Positions 27,600 to 36,314 of a stretch of DNA of 64,000 bases are shown piece by piece. A program made the position numbers and the translations under genes. The stretch comes from Proteiniborus sp. MB09-C3 (GTDB lineage: Bacteria > Bacillota > Clostridia > Tissierellales > Proteiniboraceae), in assembly GCF_030263895.1 (NCBI RefSeq), contig NZ_CP127161.1, forward strand, positions 2,604,001 to 2,668,000, given 5' to 3'. The number at the start of each line of letters is the position of its first letter. The stretch's first letter is position 1. The notes under the pieces were generated by a model. It ran no database searches. It worked only from the letters and a program-made list of their open reading frames with translations, and was not told the DNA's origin.

Positions 27600-28547
27600 T
27601 TACTTGTTTGATTCTATTATGTGAGGCATTGGCTTATAATGACTAGTTCCTAAATGCTTAGTCTTCGTAGTGCCATCAGGATTGGTAATGACAATCCAGG
27701 ATTCTACTGAAGCCCCTGCCATTCCCTCAATGAGAATTTTTTCTTCTCCTTCCTTTAAATCAGGGTTTTTTCTGTAATATTTAGGAGCCTCTGTTACACT
27801 CAGTATTTTGTGATTCCATTCTATTTGAGGAGGCTTTTCTCTACCATATAATGCTACATATAATCTATTACCTATTCCTTCGGCCCAAATAAGTATCGGG
27901 AACTCGGTGTTATTCTTAAACCGAAAATCCTTTGCTCCATATGACACCGTTGCATCCTGTCCATAGGGTACATAAGGAACAGGCATAGAGTGATTATGTC
28001 TCTCTACTATCTCTAGATTACTAAGTATTGATACATTATACAGGGTAGAAGAAATTTTACATACTCCGCCTCCAACTGTTGTCGTCAGCTTAGATCCAAT
28101 ATAGGTGGGTCCTACTTGGTATCCTTTTGATTCTACATACGGTCCTATTGTATTATTTTGCGAGAATATTTGATTTGGGGAAAGAACTGTTCCAGCAATA
28201 GAATTTGCAGCTAAATGCACATTATATTCTTCACCAGGCAATGGATCCTTTAGTACAGCGCAATATGCAGCCATTAAAATATTTGCTTCATTTTCCTCTT
28301 GGGCTTTTAAAAAGCTTTCATTATTCACCCATGGTAGGTTGCTAACTACACCTGATACATCAGGCATATCAACATTTACTGTTTCTAGATTTTTCTCTGA
28401 ATCTGAGTCTTGGTCTTGGTAATAAAACTTGGTTTTAATATCCCCTTCAACAATATAATCTTCTATTCCATCAGCATCACATGATGTCAATAAAAGTAGT
28501 GTAGTTAGAACAACAGCTAAAAAAATTGCGTACGATTTTATTTTCAT
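27600..28547 (-). CDS. VanW-family lipoprotein
   Basis: About 315 residues from ATG 28547 (AGGAG 7 bases upstream). Signal peptide with lipobox LLTSC, then a VanW domain with the hallmark segments FSQNNTIGPYVESKGYQVG, VGGGVCKISSTLYN and ERHNHSMPVPYVPYGQDATV. A G5-like C-terminal strand segment follows. VanW domains are common in Clostridia cell-wall proteins; the enzymatic role is still unclear. A second VanW protein lies at 39.8 kb. Confidence 0.87.
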   Translation of the reverse strand: MKIKSYAIFLAVVLTTLLLLTSCDADGIEDYIVEGDIKTKFYYQDQDSDSEKNLETVNVDMPDVSGVVSNLPWVNNESFLKAQEENEANILMAAYCAVLKDPLPGEEYNVHLAANSIAGTVLSPNQIFSQNNTIGPYVESKGYQVGPTYIGSKLTTTVGGGVCKISSTLYNVSILSNLEIVERHNHSMPVPYVPYGQDATVSYGAKDFRFKNNTEFPILIWAEGIGNRLYVALYGREKPPQIEWNHKILSVTEAPKYYRKNPDLKEGEEKILIEGMAGASVESWIVITNPDGTTKTKHLGTSHYKPMPHIIESNK

Positions 28548-28719
28548 ATTCATTCTCCTCACTAAGTCTTAATTATTTTCAGGTCATTAAATTATAGTTT
28601 CTGACATTATCTAAAAAAAATTCATACCTATATTTTCAATTATCAATACATAATAAATTAATCCTAGAATATTTATAAAATTAGAGACTAATTATTTACA
28701 GCTAAGGAGAGAAAAGAAT

Positions 28720-29151
28720 ATGGTATTTTGGATAGCAATATTTGCAATGGTATGCTGGGGAATAGCACCAATTTTTGCAAAAATAGGACTAGATAATCTT
28801 GATCCTTTGCCTGGACTTATCATAAGAACATTCATATCTTCATTTCTTGTATTAGGATTTATAGGATTTAGAGGATTAGTCGGTTACGATAAAATTTTAG
28901 ATCAAATTGTTGATGTTCCAATTAAGACATGGTTTTTAATTGCTATTGAAGCTCTTCTTGCAACTCTGGTTGGAGACCTTGCTTACTATGCTGCGATCAA
29001 AAAAGGAAATGTATCTGTAGTTACAGTCATAATGTCTAGCTCTCCTCTAGTTACCATGTTAGTATCCACTGTTTTTTTAGGTGAAGAATTAACCATTTCA
29101 AAAATAATGGGTGCAATGCTAGTAATAGCAGGGATAATGTTTATTATGTAG
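28720..29151 (+). CDS. Half-size EamA/DMT transporter
   Basis: 143 residues with five hydrophobic helices covering one EamA unit, including ends such as FLGEELTISKIMGAMLVIAGIM. Normal DMT exporters have two such units; half-size proteins act as dimers. AGGAGAG lies before the ATG. It is the only plus-strand gene between 18.3 and 38 kb and is followed by a cluster of hairpins. Confidence 0.85.
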   Translation: MVFWIAIFAMVCWGIAPIFAKIGLDNLDPLPGLIIRTFISSFLVLGFIGFRGLVGYDKILDQIVDVPIKTWFLIAIEALLATLVGDLAYYAAIKKGNVSVVTVIMSSSPLVTMLVSTVFLGEELTISKIMGAMLVIAGIMFIM

Positions 29152-29160
29152 ATTTTCCGC

Positions 29161-29380
29161 AGCCTCGCAACACAAATTTATTTGCTCGCTGTCGCTCGCA
29201 TAAATTTGGTCCTAACGGACACTCCTATCATAAACCTACAACAGGGTTGGTGCTCGTTGCGTTTGAGCTATGCTACAATTACCCAAATCTTTGATTTGGA
29301 GTAATTGTAGTACTCAGAAACTTGCTTTCTGAGCTTCCTTTATTTTCTGATAAAAGCATTCAGAAAATCGGGTTAGGTCA
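29161..29380. repeat. Cluster of four stem-loops
   Basis: Four separate inverted repeats in 200 bases: 29173-29208 (CAAATTTAT/ATAAATTTG, GC-rich loop), 29273-29310 (CTACAATTAC/GTAATTGTAG enclosing CCAAATC/GATTTGG, a nearly perfect 17-bp stem), 29313-29333 (CTCAGAAA/TTTCTGAG) and 29342-29368 (ATTTTCTGA/TCAGAAAAT). No open reading frame. The composition of the first loop (GCTCGCTGTCGCTCGC) differs from the neighbourhood, suggesting an inserted repeat element. Confidence 0.7.
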
Positions 29381-29381
29381 T

Positions 29382-29419
29382 AAAAAAACTGACATTAACA
29401 CTAGTGTTTATGTCAGTTT
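29382..29419 (-). terminator. Terminator after pntB
   Basis: AAACTGACAT and ATGTCAGTTT arms with an inner AACACTAGTGTT palindrome; on the minus strand seven T follow. It lies 9 bases after the pntB stop and ends the pnt operon. Confidence 0.93.
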
Positions 29420-29427
29420 CTCTATAC

Positions 29428-31389
29428 TTATTTAGAAATCTTTAAATTCAACTCATTGACAGTTTCAGAAGCATTACCCGTAATCAAATATACATGCTCC
29501 ATAGTGTATAAGGCATTTTCTACTCCTGAATATCCTGGCTTATCATCTAGATTGAATACTATTACATTTTTAGACTCTTCTGCCTTTAGCACTGGCATTC
29601 CATAGATTGGCGTGCCTTCCGCTGTGTTAGCTGCTGGATTCACTACGTCAGAAGCTCCTATGATTATTGATACATCTGTTTCTTTGAATTCTTCATTCAC
29701 TTCATCCATTTCCTTAAGCCTGTCATAAGGTATATCTACTTCTGCTAACAATACATTCATATGTCCTGGCATTCTGCCTGCTACTGGATGTATTGCAAAG
29801 CTTACTTCCTTACCCTTTGACTCTAATAAATCAAATAAGGTTTTCACTTGGTTCTGTGCCTGAGCTACTGCCATTCCATAGCCTGGTATTATTATTACTT
29901 TCTTTGCTTCATCTATTATGTCTTCAACTGATTTTTCCCTAGATGAAACTTCAGCTGGCTTTTCTTCTTTATTGTAGTTAGCCACTTTCATGTTCAGCTC
30001 ATTGACAGTTGCAGAAGCATTACCCATAATCAAATGTACATGTTCCATAGTGTATAGGGCATTTTCTACTCCTGAGTATCCTGGCTTATCATCTAGATTG
30101 AATACTATTACATTTTTAGATTCTTCTGCCTTTAGCACTGGCATTCCATAGATTGGCGTGCCTTCCGCTGTGTTAGCTGCTGGATTCACTACGTCAGAAG
30201 CTCCTATGATTATTGATACATCTGTTTCTTTGAATTCTTCATTCACTTCATCCATTTCCTTAAGCCTGTCATAAGGTATATCTACTTCTGCTAACAATAC
30301 ATTCATATGTCCTGGCATTCTGCCTGCTACTGGATGTATTGCAAAGCTTACTTCCTTACCCTTTGACTCTAATAAATCAAATAAGGTTTTCACTTGGTTC
30401 TGTGCCTGAGCTACTGCCATTCCATAGCCTGGTATTATTATTACTTTCTTTGCCTCATCTATTATGTCTTCAACGGACTTTTCCTTTTGTGGTTTTGAAA
30501 TTTCGTTATTTGTTTTTTCCTCTATATCTTTAACTTTATGTACAGTTGTACCTGTACCCTTTGCAATAGTTTTCTTACTCCGTGCAGAACCATTTAGCAC
30601 ATCAAGTAGTGATCTATTCATTGCTTTACACATAATTTGTGTCAGTATTAGCCCCGATGCTCCTACAATTGCACCTACTGATACTAGTAAAGGATCTCCA
30701 ATTGTAAGCCCTGAAATTGAAGCTGCAAGTCCTGAAAAAGAATTTAGAAGCGATATTGTAATAGGCATATCGCCACCACCAACTCTCATTGCAAATATCA
30801 CTCCATAAATAAGTGAAATCAATGCAAGTAGAATAGAAACAACTAACACTATTGAGTTTGTATATATTGCCCCAATAATCGTTAAAACTATTAGGACTAC
30901 AATAATAAGAGTTGATATTGCCTTGTCTCCTGGTAAAGACACTGGGCGTTGTGGAATCCTCCTATCTAACTTTCCTGCAGCTATAAGGCTACCGCTTAAA
31001 GTTACACCACCTACTATTAATGCTAAAAGCCCCGAGATTTTGTTGAAAACTGCCATATGATTTAAGTTATTAGAAATCTCTACTATAGCAACTAATGCTG
31101 AAGCTCCTCCACCTAATCCATTTAGAAGAGCTACCATTTGTGGCATTTGAATCATCTTAACCCTCAAAGCTAATATGCAGCCTATGATACCTCCTACTGC
31201 TATTCCAACCCATAATAATGGAATTGTAAGTATTTTATTATAGTACATAATGCTTATAACAGCCAGTAGCATAGCTAATGCACTAAGCAAATTTCCTTTT
31301 CTTGCAGTTTTAGGAGAACTCATTAATTTTATCCCCAATAATACTAATACAGATAATACAATAGAAATAATCTGATAAACCCCTATCAT
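29428..31389 (-). CDS. pntB: Transhydrogenase beta subunit with duplicated NADP domain III
   Basis: 653 residues; normal PntB is about 460. Residues 1-265 are the membrane domain with the usual helices (GGGDMPITISLLNSFSGLAAS). A linker (about 266-304) leads to domain III, the NADP(H)-binding domain, with KVIIIPGYGMAVAQAQ, HPVAGRMPGHMNVLLAE, IIIGASDVVNPAA and the KPGYSGVEN loop. A second, nearly identical domain III begins at residue 487 after a short linker (KPAEVSSREK). Offset is 182 residues (546 bp). All key motifs are intact in both copies. The enzyme couples H+ (or Na+) movement to hydride transfer between NAD(H) and NADP(H). Confidence 0.95.
   Translation of the reverse strand: MIGVYQIISIVLSVLVLLGIKLMSSPKTARKGNLLSALAMLLAVISIMYYNKILTIPLLWVGIAVGGIIGCILALRVKMIQMPQMVALLNGLGGGASALVAIVEISNNLNHMAVFNKISGLLALIVGGVTLSGSLIAAGKLDRRIPQRPVSLPGDKAISTLIIVVLIVLTIIGAIYTNSIVLVVSILLALISLIYGVIFAMRVGGGDMPITISLLNSFSGLAASISGLTIGDPLLVSVGAIVGASGLILTQIMCKAMNRSLLDVLNGSARSKKTIAKGTGTTVHKVKDIEEKTNNEISKPQKEKSVEDIIDEAKKVIIIPGYGMAVAQAQNQVKTLFDLLESKGKEVSFAIHPVAGRMPGHMNVLLAEVDIPYDRLKEMDEVNEEFKETDVSIIIGASDVVNPAANTAEGTPIYGMPVLKAEESKNVIVFNLDDKPGYSGVENALYTMEHVHLIMGNASATVNELNMKVANYNKEEKPAEVSSREKSVEDIIDEAKKVIIIPGYGMAVAQAQNQVKTLFDLLESKGKEVSFAIHPVAGRMPGHMNVLLAEVDIPYDRLKEMDEVNEEFKETDVSIIIGASDVVNPAANTAEGTPIYGMPVLKAEESKNVIVFNLDDKPGYSGVENALYTMEHVYLITGNASETVNELNLKISK
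29431..29934 (-). repeat. Domain III repeat, distal copy
   Basis: Encodes residues 487-652 of PntB. Differs from the copy at 29977-30480 at roughly 10 positions over 500 bases by eye, most of them near the 3' end (TGNASETVNELN against MGNASATVNELN); a central block of more than 300 bases looks identical. Confidence 0.93.
29977..30480 (-). repeat. Domain III repeat, proximal copy
   Basis: Encodes residues 305-470 of PntB. Direct repeat of 29431-29934 at an offset of 546 bp, in frame. Confidence 0.93.
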
Positions 31390-31393
31390 TCAA

Positions 31394-31678
31394 CTACACC
31401 CCATTATTTTTATTGAACATCTTTAGCATCCTGTCTGTTACGACAAATCCACCTAAAAGATTTATGGTGGCAAATACTATAGCAATAAAACCCATTACTT
31501 CGCTTCCCTTCGATACTGCAAAGGCAGTGGAAACTAAGGACCCCAAAATTGTTACTCCAGAAATAGCATTTGAGCCAGACATAAGCGGAGTATGAAGTAA
31601 GGTAGGGATTTCCTTTATGATTTTATATCCTAAGTATGATGCTATTACAAAAATAACTATTAATACCCATGCATCCAT
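31394..31678 (-). CDS. pntA2: Transhydrogenase alpha-2 (membrane) subunit
   Basis: About 94 residues from ATG 31678 (AGGGG 8 bases upstream; the GTG at 31687 overlaps it). Three membrane helices with the conserved TPLMSGSNAISGVTILG segment of the PntA C-terminal domain. In this organism PntA is split in two genes, as in Rhodospirillum. Stop lies 4 bases from the pntB start. Confidence 0.93.
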   Translation of the reverse strand: MDAWVLIVIFVIASYLGYKIIKEIPTLLHTPLMSGSNAISGVTILGSLVSTAFAVSKGSEVMGFIAIVFATINLLGGFVVTDRMLKMFNKNNGV

Positions 31679-31690
31679 CCTATTCACCCC

Positions 31691-32875
31691 TTATTGCAAA
31701 CCCATAGCCTCTCTTGCTCCTGAATGAAGTAATTCTCCATCCATAGTAACTAAAGTAGAAGCGATGATTTCGTCTTCTTTATCTATCACGAATTTCCCAT
31801 CCTTTATAAAGGCTGCTATTAGATTATAAACATTTTTAGAAAACATCCAAGTAGAACTTGAAGCTACCATACCTGGTATATTGTTAGTACCGTCAACAGT
31901 TATTCCATAATGCTCTGCTATAACTCCACTTTCTGAAAGCTCACAGTTTCCTCCTTGATCTATTGCTACGTCCATAATTACAGAACCTGGTCTCATGTTT
32001 TTAACCATTTCTTCTGTGATAAGTACTGGTGCTAGTTTTCCTGGTACTAATGCCGTAGCTACAACTATATCAGCATCTGTAATAAGATTTTTAATATTTT
32101 CACGCTCTTTTTCAATCCATTCAGCTGGCAAACTCTTAGCATATCCACCCTTACCTATAGCTACATCAGCAGGTACTCCAGGATCTAGAACCTTAGCTCC
32201 CAAGCTTTTTGAGTGTTCTATTGCATCTGGTCTTATATCAACAGCAGTTACAATAGCTCCTAATCTCTTAGCTGTAGATACAGCTTGTAATCCAGCTACT
32301 CCAGTTCCAATAACAACAACCTTAGCTGGTTGAATCATGCCTACAGCAGTACCAGTCATAGGTACAAACTTAGCAAGTTTATTAGCTGCTAAAAGCACGC
32401 TCTTGTATCCAGCTACAGCACTCATAGAAGTTAAAGCATCCATGGTTTGAGCTCTAGATATTCTTGGAATTCCGTCTAGTGTAAGGCTAGTTGCTCCACT
32501 TTTAGCCAAAGATTTTATCATCTCATGATTTTTTGGTGCTGCAGGATGTAAGAATGTAATAAGTACTTGTCCCTTTTTTAACATGTCAACTTCGTGTTTA
32601 CCAACTTCTGAGTTGAATACTGGTTCTTTAACCTTTAATATGATATCTGATTGGTTAAATAGTTCCTCTACTTTATCAACTATTTTCGCTCCAACCTTTT
32701 CATAGTCTGAATCTGCCATTAGTGAGTTTGAACCTGCCCCTTTTTCAACAAGAACTACTGCACCATTCTGCACCATTTTTTCAACGGTCTCAGGTGTAGC
32801 AGCAACTCTTTTCTCCCCCTTCATAATTTCCTTTGGAACACCAATAGTTAACCCCTTAAATTGTACATTACTCAT
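31691..32875 (-). CDS. pntA1: Transhydrogenase alpha-1 (NAD-binding domain I) subunit
   Basis: 394 residues, alanine-dehydrogenase/transhydrogenase fold. Seen: N-terminal IGVPKEIMKGEKRVAATPE, the RISRAQTMDALTSM substrate loop region, the Rossmann motif VIGTGVAGLQAVSTAKRLGA and the acid residue in VDIRPD. First gene of the pnt operon, AGGG 9 bases from the ATG. It is soluble and docks onto the membrane subunits. Confidence 0.95.
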   Translation of the reverse strand: MSNVQFKGLTIGVPKEIMKGEKRVAATPETVEKMVQNGAVVLVEKGAGSNSLMADSDYEKVGAKIVDKVEELFNQSDIILKVKEPVFNSEVGKHEVDMLKKGQVLITFLHPAAPKNHEMIKSLAKSGATSLTLDGIPRISRAQTMDALTSMSAVAGYKSVLLAANKLAKFVPMTGTAVGMIQPAKVVVIGTGVAGLQAVSTAKRLGAIVTAVDIRPDAIEHSKSLGAKVLDPGVPADVAIGKGGYAKSLPAEWIEKERENIKNLITDADIVVATALVPGKLAPVLITEEMVKNMRPGSVIMDVAIDQGGNCELSESGVIAEHYGITVDGTNNIPGMVASSSTWMFSKNVYNLIAAFIKDGKFVIDKEDEIIASTLVTMDGELLHSGAREAMGLQ

Positions 32876-33116
32876 AATACTTAACCCTCCCGACTAAATA
32901 TATTTTGTTAAATAAATCTTTAAAAATGCATCTGCTAAATCTTATTGTAATAAATCTAAATAAATTAAAATATATAAAGCTAGCAATGAAAACGTTATCA
33001 CCTGAATTATATAACATACTTAGATTAGTTTACAAGACTTTTAAAATTTTCTTAACAATCTACCTTATGCTACAATATTTCTTGTAAATAGTGCTGCTTT
33101 TAGGGAATGCTTTAGC

Positions 33117-33839
33117 TTATTTTAATATTTCCTTTATGGTGTTTAACGATTTAACTATCAAGTCATCCTCTGCTACTACTTCAAAGATAATTTTTCCATT
33201 AAATTCGGTCAATACGTTGCTAAATATATACTCAAAATCCAAGTCACCTTCACTAATTGGTAAATGCTCATGTATTACATCAAAATGTCTATCTGCAATA
33301 TGTAGCATCCTAGGTTTTTTTATGCTTACTATTTCCTTTAGATGATTGTAATCATCGATATGTGCTAAATCTAATAGCAATTCTACATCATCGTCGTTAT
33401 ACATAATTCTTATATCATCTATACTATAATTGATTGGTTCCAATTTACTGTTATTTTCAACAAATAATTTTATGCCCTCTTCTTTACATAGTCTTTTTGC
33501 CTCTAATACCTTTTTACTTAACTTAACAATAGTTTCCTTCGTTATCTCTTCACTCTTACATACAGGATGGATAATCAATTGATTATGCGATAACTTCTTT
33601 AATATTGCTAGTATCCTCGGAACATGTTCATCAAACTCATTTATATCTAGCAAAGCATGTATAATAACTGGAAACTCATGAAAAAGAATAACATCTTCTT
33701 TTGGCTCTAATACTCTATCTAAAACTATTTGTCCCTTTGCGTACCAAACCTGCATAAAATCAAACCCATTATCTTTAGAAAATTTGACCTCATCTTCATA
33801 ATTATTGTACCATCTCATACTTCTACCAAATTGTATCAT
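33117..33839 (-). CDS. Sugar phosphate isomerase/epimerase-like TIM barrel
   Basis: 240 residues of the xylose isomerase-like TIM barrel family. Putative metal ligands fall in VIIHALLDINEF, LFVENNSK, LLLDLAHIDDY, MLHIADRH and IIFEVVAED. Single gene with GGAGGG before the ATG. Substrate unknown. It is the last intact gene before the accessory region. Confidence 0.8.
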   Translation of the reverse strand: MIQFGRSMRWYNNYEDEVKFSKDNGFDFMQVWYAKGQIVLDRVLEPKEDVILFHEFPVIIHALLDINEFDEHVPRILAILKKLSHNQLIIHPVCKSEEITKETIVKLSKKVLEAKRLCKEEGIKLFVENNSKLEPINYSIDDIRIMYNDDDVELLLDLAHIDDYNHLKEIVSIKKPRMLHIADRHFDVIHEHLPISEGDLDFEYIFSNVLTEFNGKIIFEVVAEDDLIVKSLNTIKEILK

Positions 33840-33896
33840 TTTTTCTCCCTCCTTCTATCACTATAGACAATTTCTTCGCACAACAAGAATATAAAT

Positions 33897-34010
33897 CTAT
33901 AATGCTTTGCATAATTCCTCTATTAGCCAATCGTCATAAATATAATAAGCGCTTTCATGGCTCTCCGCCATCAGTCAATCCATTTTGTCTGAACACCAGC
34001 ATATATTCAT
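33897..34010 (-). pseudogene. C-terminal relic related to the 45.3-kb gene
   Basis: A 37-codon remnant, with one internal TGA where Trp is expected, reads CWCSDKMD-stop-LMAESHES then YYIYDDWLIEELCKAL. It aligns with the C-terminus of the protein at 45328-46137 (YWCSDKVDWMIVESHEG...). The rest of the gap (33840-34141) shows nothing else clear; GTTATGCACTGCTCCGTAAC near 34037 is a weak palindrome. Confidence 0.7.
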
Positions 34011-34141
34011 CTTTTCCCACTGCATACTAAGATTTTGTTATGCACTGCTCCGTAACAACAATCCTATAACTTAGTCTACTTTAATATTCTAATTAAATTG
34101 GTATGTCTTTTAGAACCTAATTTTATTTGCAAATAATCTAT

Positions 34142-34615
34142 CTAGCCTATATATTCCATATAATAGAATTCAACTTCTGAATTGTTATAAACCCTCTTCA
34201 TATATTTATCTTTAATTCTAAAACCAACGTTCCTATAACAGTTAACTGCTCTTTTATTGAAGCTTCTTACTTCAAGTGCCATCGTATCGTTAGGAAATCT
34301 TTTTTTACATTCTTCAATTAGTAATCTCATAATACTTTTTCCGTAGCCTTTCCCACAAAAAGATGGTTTTAGTCCAACCCCTATATATGCTTTGTCTGCA
34401 TTTAAACTTATCCTGCCATAGGAAACTAATTCATTATTTAGAAGTATTGCAATAAATTCTAATCTCCTTTTCTCTTCTATCGATAAGCCAAATCCGCTCT
34501 TCACTACAGTATCCCACTCTGGCAAATCGTATATAGAATATTCACCTTCATATCTCCAATTGCAAATCTCTTTAGCATAATCCTCTGATAGTTCTGTTAG
34601 AATATAGTTTTCCAT
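34142..34615 (-). CDS. GNAT N-acetyltransferase
   Basis: 157 residues. Acetyl-CoA loop visible as GLKPSFCGKGYGKSIMRLLIEE (Q/RxxGxG/A pattern), followed by the beta5 strand (MALEVRSFNKRAVNCYRNVGFRIKD, split here by family spacing) and the AxxxYxxxGF end motif. N-terminal LTELSEDYAKEICNWRYEGEY is typical of a family that acetylates small amines. Cassette-like content, but I see no clear attC next to it. Confidence 0.85.
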   Translation of the reverse strand: MENYILTELSEDYAKEICNWRYEGEYSIYDLPEWDTVVKSGFGLSIEEKRRLEFIAILLNNELVSYGRISLNADKAYIGVGLKPSFCGKGYGKSIMRLLIEECKKRFPNDTMALEVRSFNKRAVNCYRNVGFRIKDKYMKRVYNNSEVEFYYMEYIG

Positions 34616-34720
34616 AAGTATCTCTCCTCTTTAAGTCAAGTATCAAGTTGTCAATAAACTCATCAACTGAACAGATTTTTTTATTTATCACTGTGTCATA
34701 AGCATCCACACTAGAATATA

Positions 34721-34852
34721 TTATCTTTTTTTACCACGCCTCTTTACTATTAGGTAAACAATAAGAAATATTAATAGTACTAATGCCAAAGTATTTAATA
34801 TTTGAAATAAAAACACTTTTATATCTGGTTTTACATCTATAGAGATGTTCAT
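34721..34852 (-). CDS. Small single-helix membrane protein
   Basis: 43 codons from ATG 34852 to TAA 34721. A short polar N-terminus (MNISIDVKPD) precedes a long hydrophobic helix (ILNTLALVLLIFLIVYLIV) and a strongly basic end (KRRGKKR), a positive-inside pattern. AAGGA lies 11 bases before the ATG, slightly far. It fills a 308-base gap otherwise without genes. No family recognised. Confidence 0.55.
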   Translation of the reverse strand: MNISIDVKPDIKVFLFQILNTLALVLLIFLIVYLIVKRRGKKR

Positions 34853-34924
34853 AGGCAGATCATTCCTTTCATAACTTTCTAAAATTACTCAAATTCTTAT
34901 TTTACCAAACAAAGTTACAAAAAA

Positions 34925-35380
34925 TCAAACGTTTTTCTTTTCTATTTTTAACCTGATGCTTTCTACCTTCTCAATACTTTCTTTTAACCATATAGGAGTA
35001 TTTTTATTTTCTAATATTTCCGCTTTAGACATCCAGTATATTTCACTAACCTCATCAGCTGACATACATTTTGGTTCACCTGATTTATACTTACACAAAA
35101 AAACAATATCAATTACTATTTGTCCTTTATCTGATATAAAGGATTTACTATCTACGTAATGTAATGTTTTCGAGACTTGGATACCAACCTCTTCCATTAT
35201 TTCTCTTATCAAAGTCTCTTCTAGAACATTATTTTCTGATATTTTTGTTTCAACTTTGCCCCCAACCATAGATAAAAGTCCTGGTGCATGTTCTTCTTTT
35301 TCGCTCCTCTTTATAATCAACCATTTATCATTTTTATATATAGCGGCTTCTACATTTACAATATATAATAAATTATCCAT
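34925..35380 (-). CDS. Nudix hydrolase
   Basis: 151 residues with a Nudix box slightly lengthened before its core: GGKVETKISE... then ETLIREIMEEVGI, keeping the REXXEE catalytic part. Such proteins cleave nucleoside diphosphates linked to another group; substrate unknown. AAAGGAGAG lies upstream of the ATG. The following gap to 35624 has no gene; GAGATGAGTTA and TAACATCTC near 35464-35490 form a weak inverted repeat. Confidence 0.87.
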   Translation of the reverse strand: MDNLLYIVNVEAAIYKNDKWLIIKRSEKEEHAPGLLSMVGGKVETKISENNVLEETLIREIMEEVGIQVSKTLHYVDSKSFISDKGQIVIDIVFLCKYKSGEPKCMSADEVSEIYWMSKAEILENKNTPIWLKESIEKVESIRLKIEKKNV

Positions 35381-35624
35381 ATTACTATGACTCTCCTTTC
35401 ATTCTCACTACATTCTTTCTATCGCAAAATATTAATATAAATCGACCCTTTAAACGCTTTTGGAGATGAGTTAGCGCAGATTCAGATAACATCTCAATGC
35501 TTAAGCAGCGCCATATTTTCTTTAAATTATTTTTTTCTAAATATCACGGAGACTCCATTATATGATGTTTTCTATAACTAGATCAAACTTCCTATAAAAA
35601 TTACTTGTTTGTGGATAAAATTTT

Positions 35625-36131
35625 CTAATATTTTTTGAAATTAAATCCTAATATTTCTACGTCTTCATTTTTGTCCAATCTTCTATCATAATTTTTTCTC
35701 AGCTGTATTAGATTTAGATGATTAAATCCGAAATCTCTATATAATTTTATTGCTCCAATATTTCTTGGTACAACATCTACAAATATAGCCACAACATTCT
35801 TTTCAATCATTAATTCATCTAATCTTTGCATAGCATATTTTCCAATCCCTTTATCTCTATATCCTTCTAATATAAACAAATCTTCTAACCATGCCACATC
35901 TTGACCCCCAAGTCTGACATAAAAGAATCCTACTGGTTCATCGTCTAAAAATATGTTATATACTGTCCCCTCTTCAATCCAATCTTTTAGAGTTTCTTGA
36001 GATTGTTCATCAGTTTGCCAGTATTCTTTAGGGGCATTGTTTAGTTTTCTATGATAATTCATTAATTCTGTAATCATTCCTGCAGTGATAAAAAATAAAT
36101 CATCTGATAATTCATTGATATGAATATTCAT
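35625..36131 (-). CDS. GNAT N-acetyltransferase
   Basis: 168 residues. Motif A is EDLFILEGYRDKGIGKYAMQRL, with VPRNIGAIKLYRDFGF as motif B. AGGAGGT lies upstream of the ATG. Target unknown. The 180 bases between its start and the ABC pseudogene hold only an unassigned short frame. Confidence 0.87.
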   Translation of the reverse strand: MNIHINELSDDLFFITAGMITELMNYHRKLNNAPKEYWQTDEQSQETLKDWIEEGTVYNIFLDDEPVGFFYVRLGGQDVAWLEDLFILEGYRDKGIGKYAMQRLDELMIEKNVVAIFVDVVPRNIGAIKLYRDFGFNHLNLIQLRKNYDRRLDKNEDVEILGFNFKKY

Positions 36132-36314
36132 ACTTTCTACCTCCTAGACAATTTAGTATTATCAAAAATCTTAATAGGGATTTCTAACGACCCTTGATTT
36201 ATTCTTGTTCAACACATTTTTCTTGATAATAACGAATACTTCTACGTCTAATAGCGGTGCCTTGCTCACAGTGAGAAAATATTGTGCACCAACATTCTTT
36301 GGCACAAATGTCAT

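Noticed and set aside
29431-30480. pntB repeat as a plain assembly artefact
   Set aside because: The copies differ at about 10 bases and have distinct downstream linkers, and the frame is kept; an artefact would give exact copies. Long reads would still be decisive.
32905-33087. Plus-strand frame between pntA1 and the TIM-barrel gene
   Set aside because: Low-complexity Leu/Lys/Ile translation, no ribosome site, and it lies in the AT-rich upstream region of pntA1.
36195-36312. Short minus-strand frame after the ABC pseudogene (TFVPKNVGAQYFL...)
   Set aside because: No ribosome site and only weak resemblance to a GNAT motif; it may be a relic but cannot be supported.
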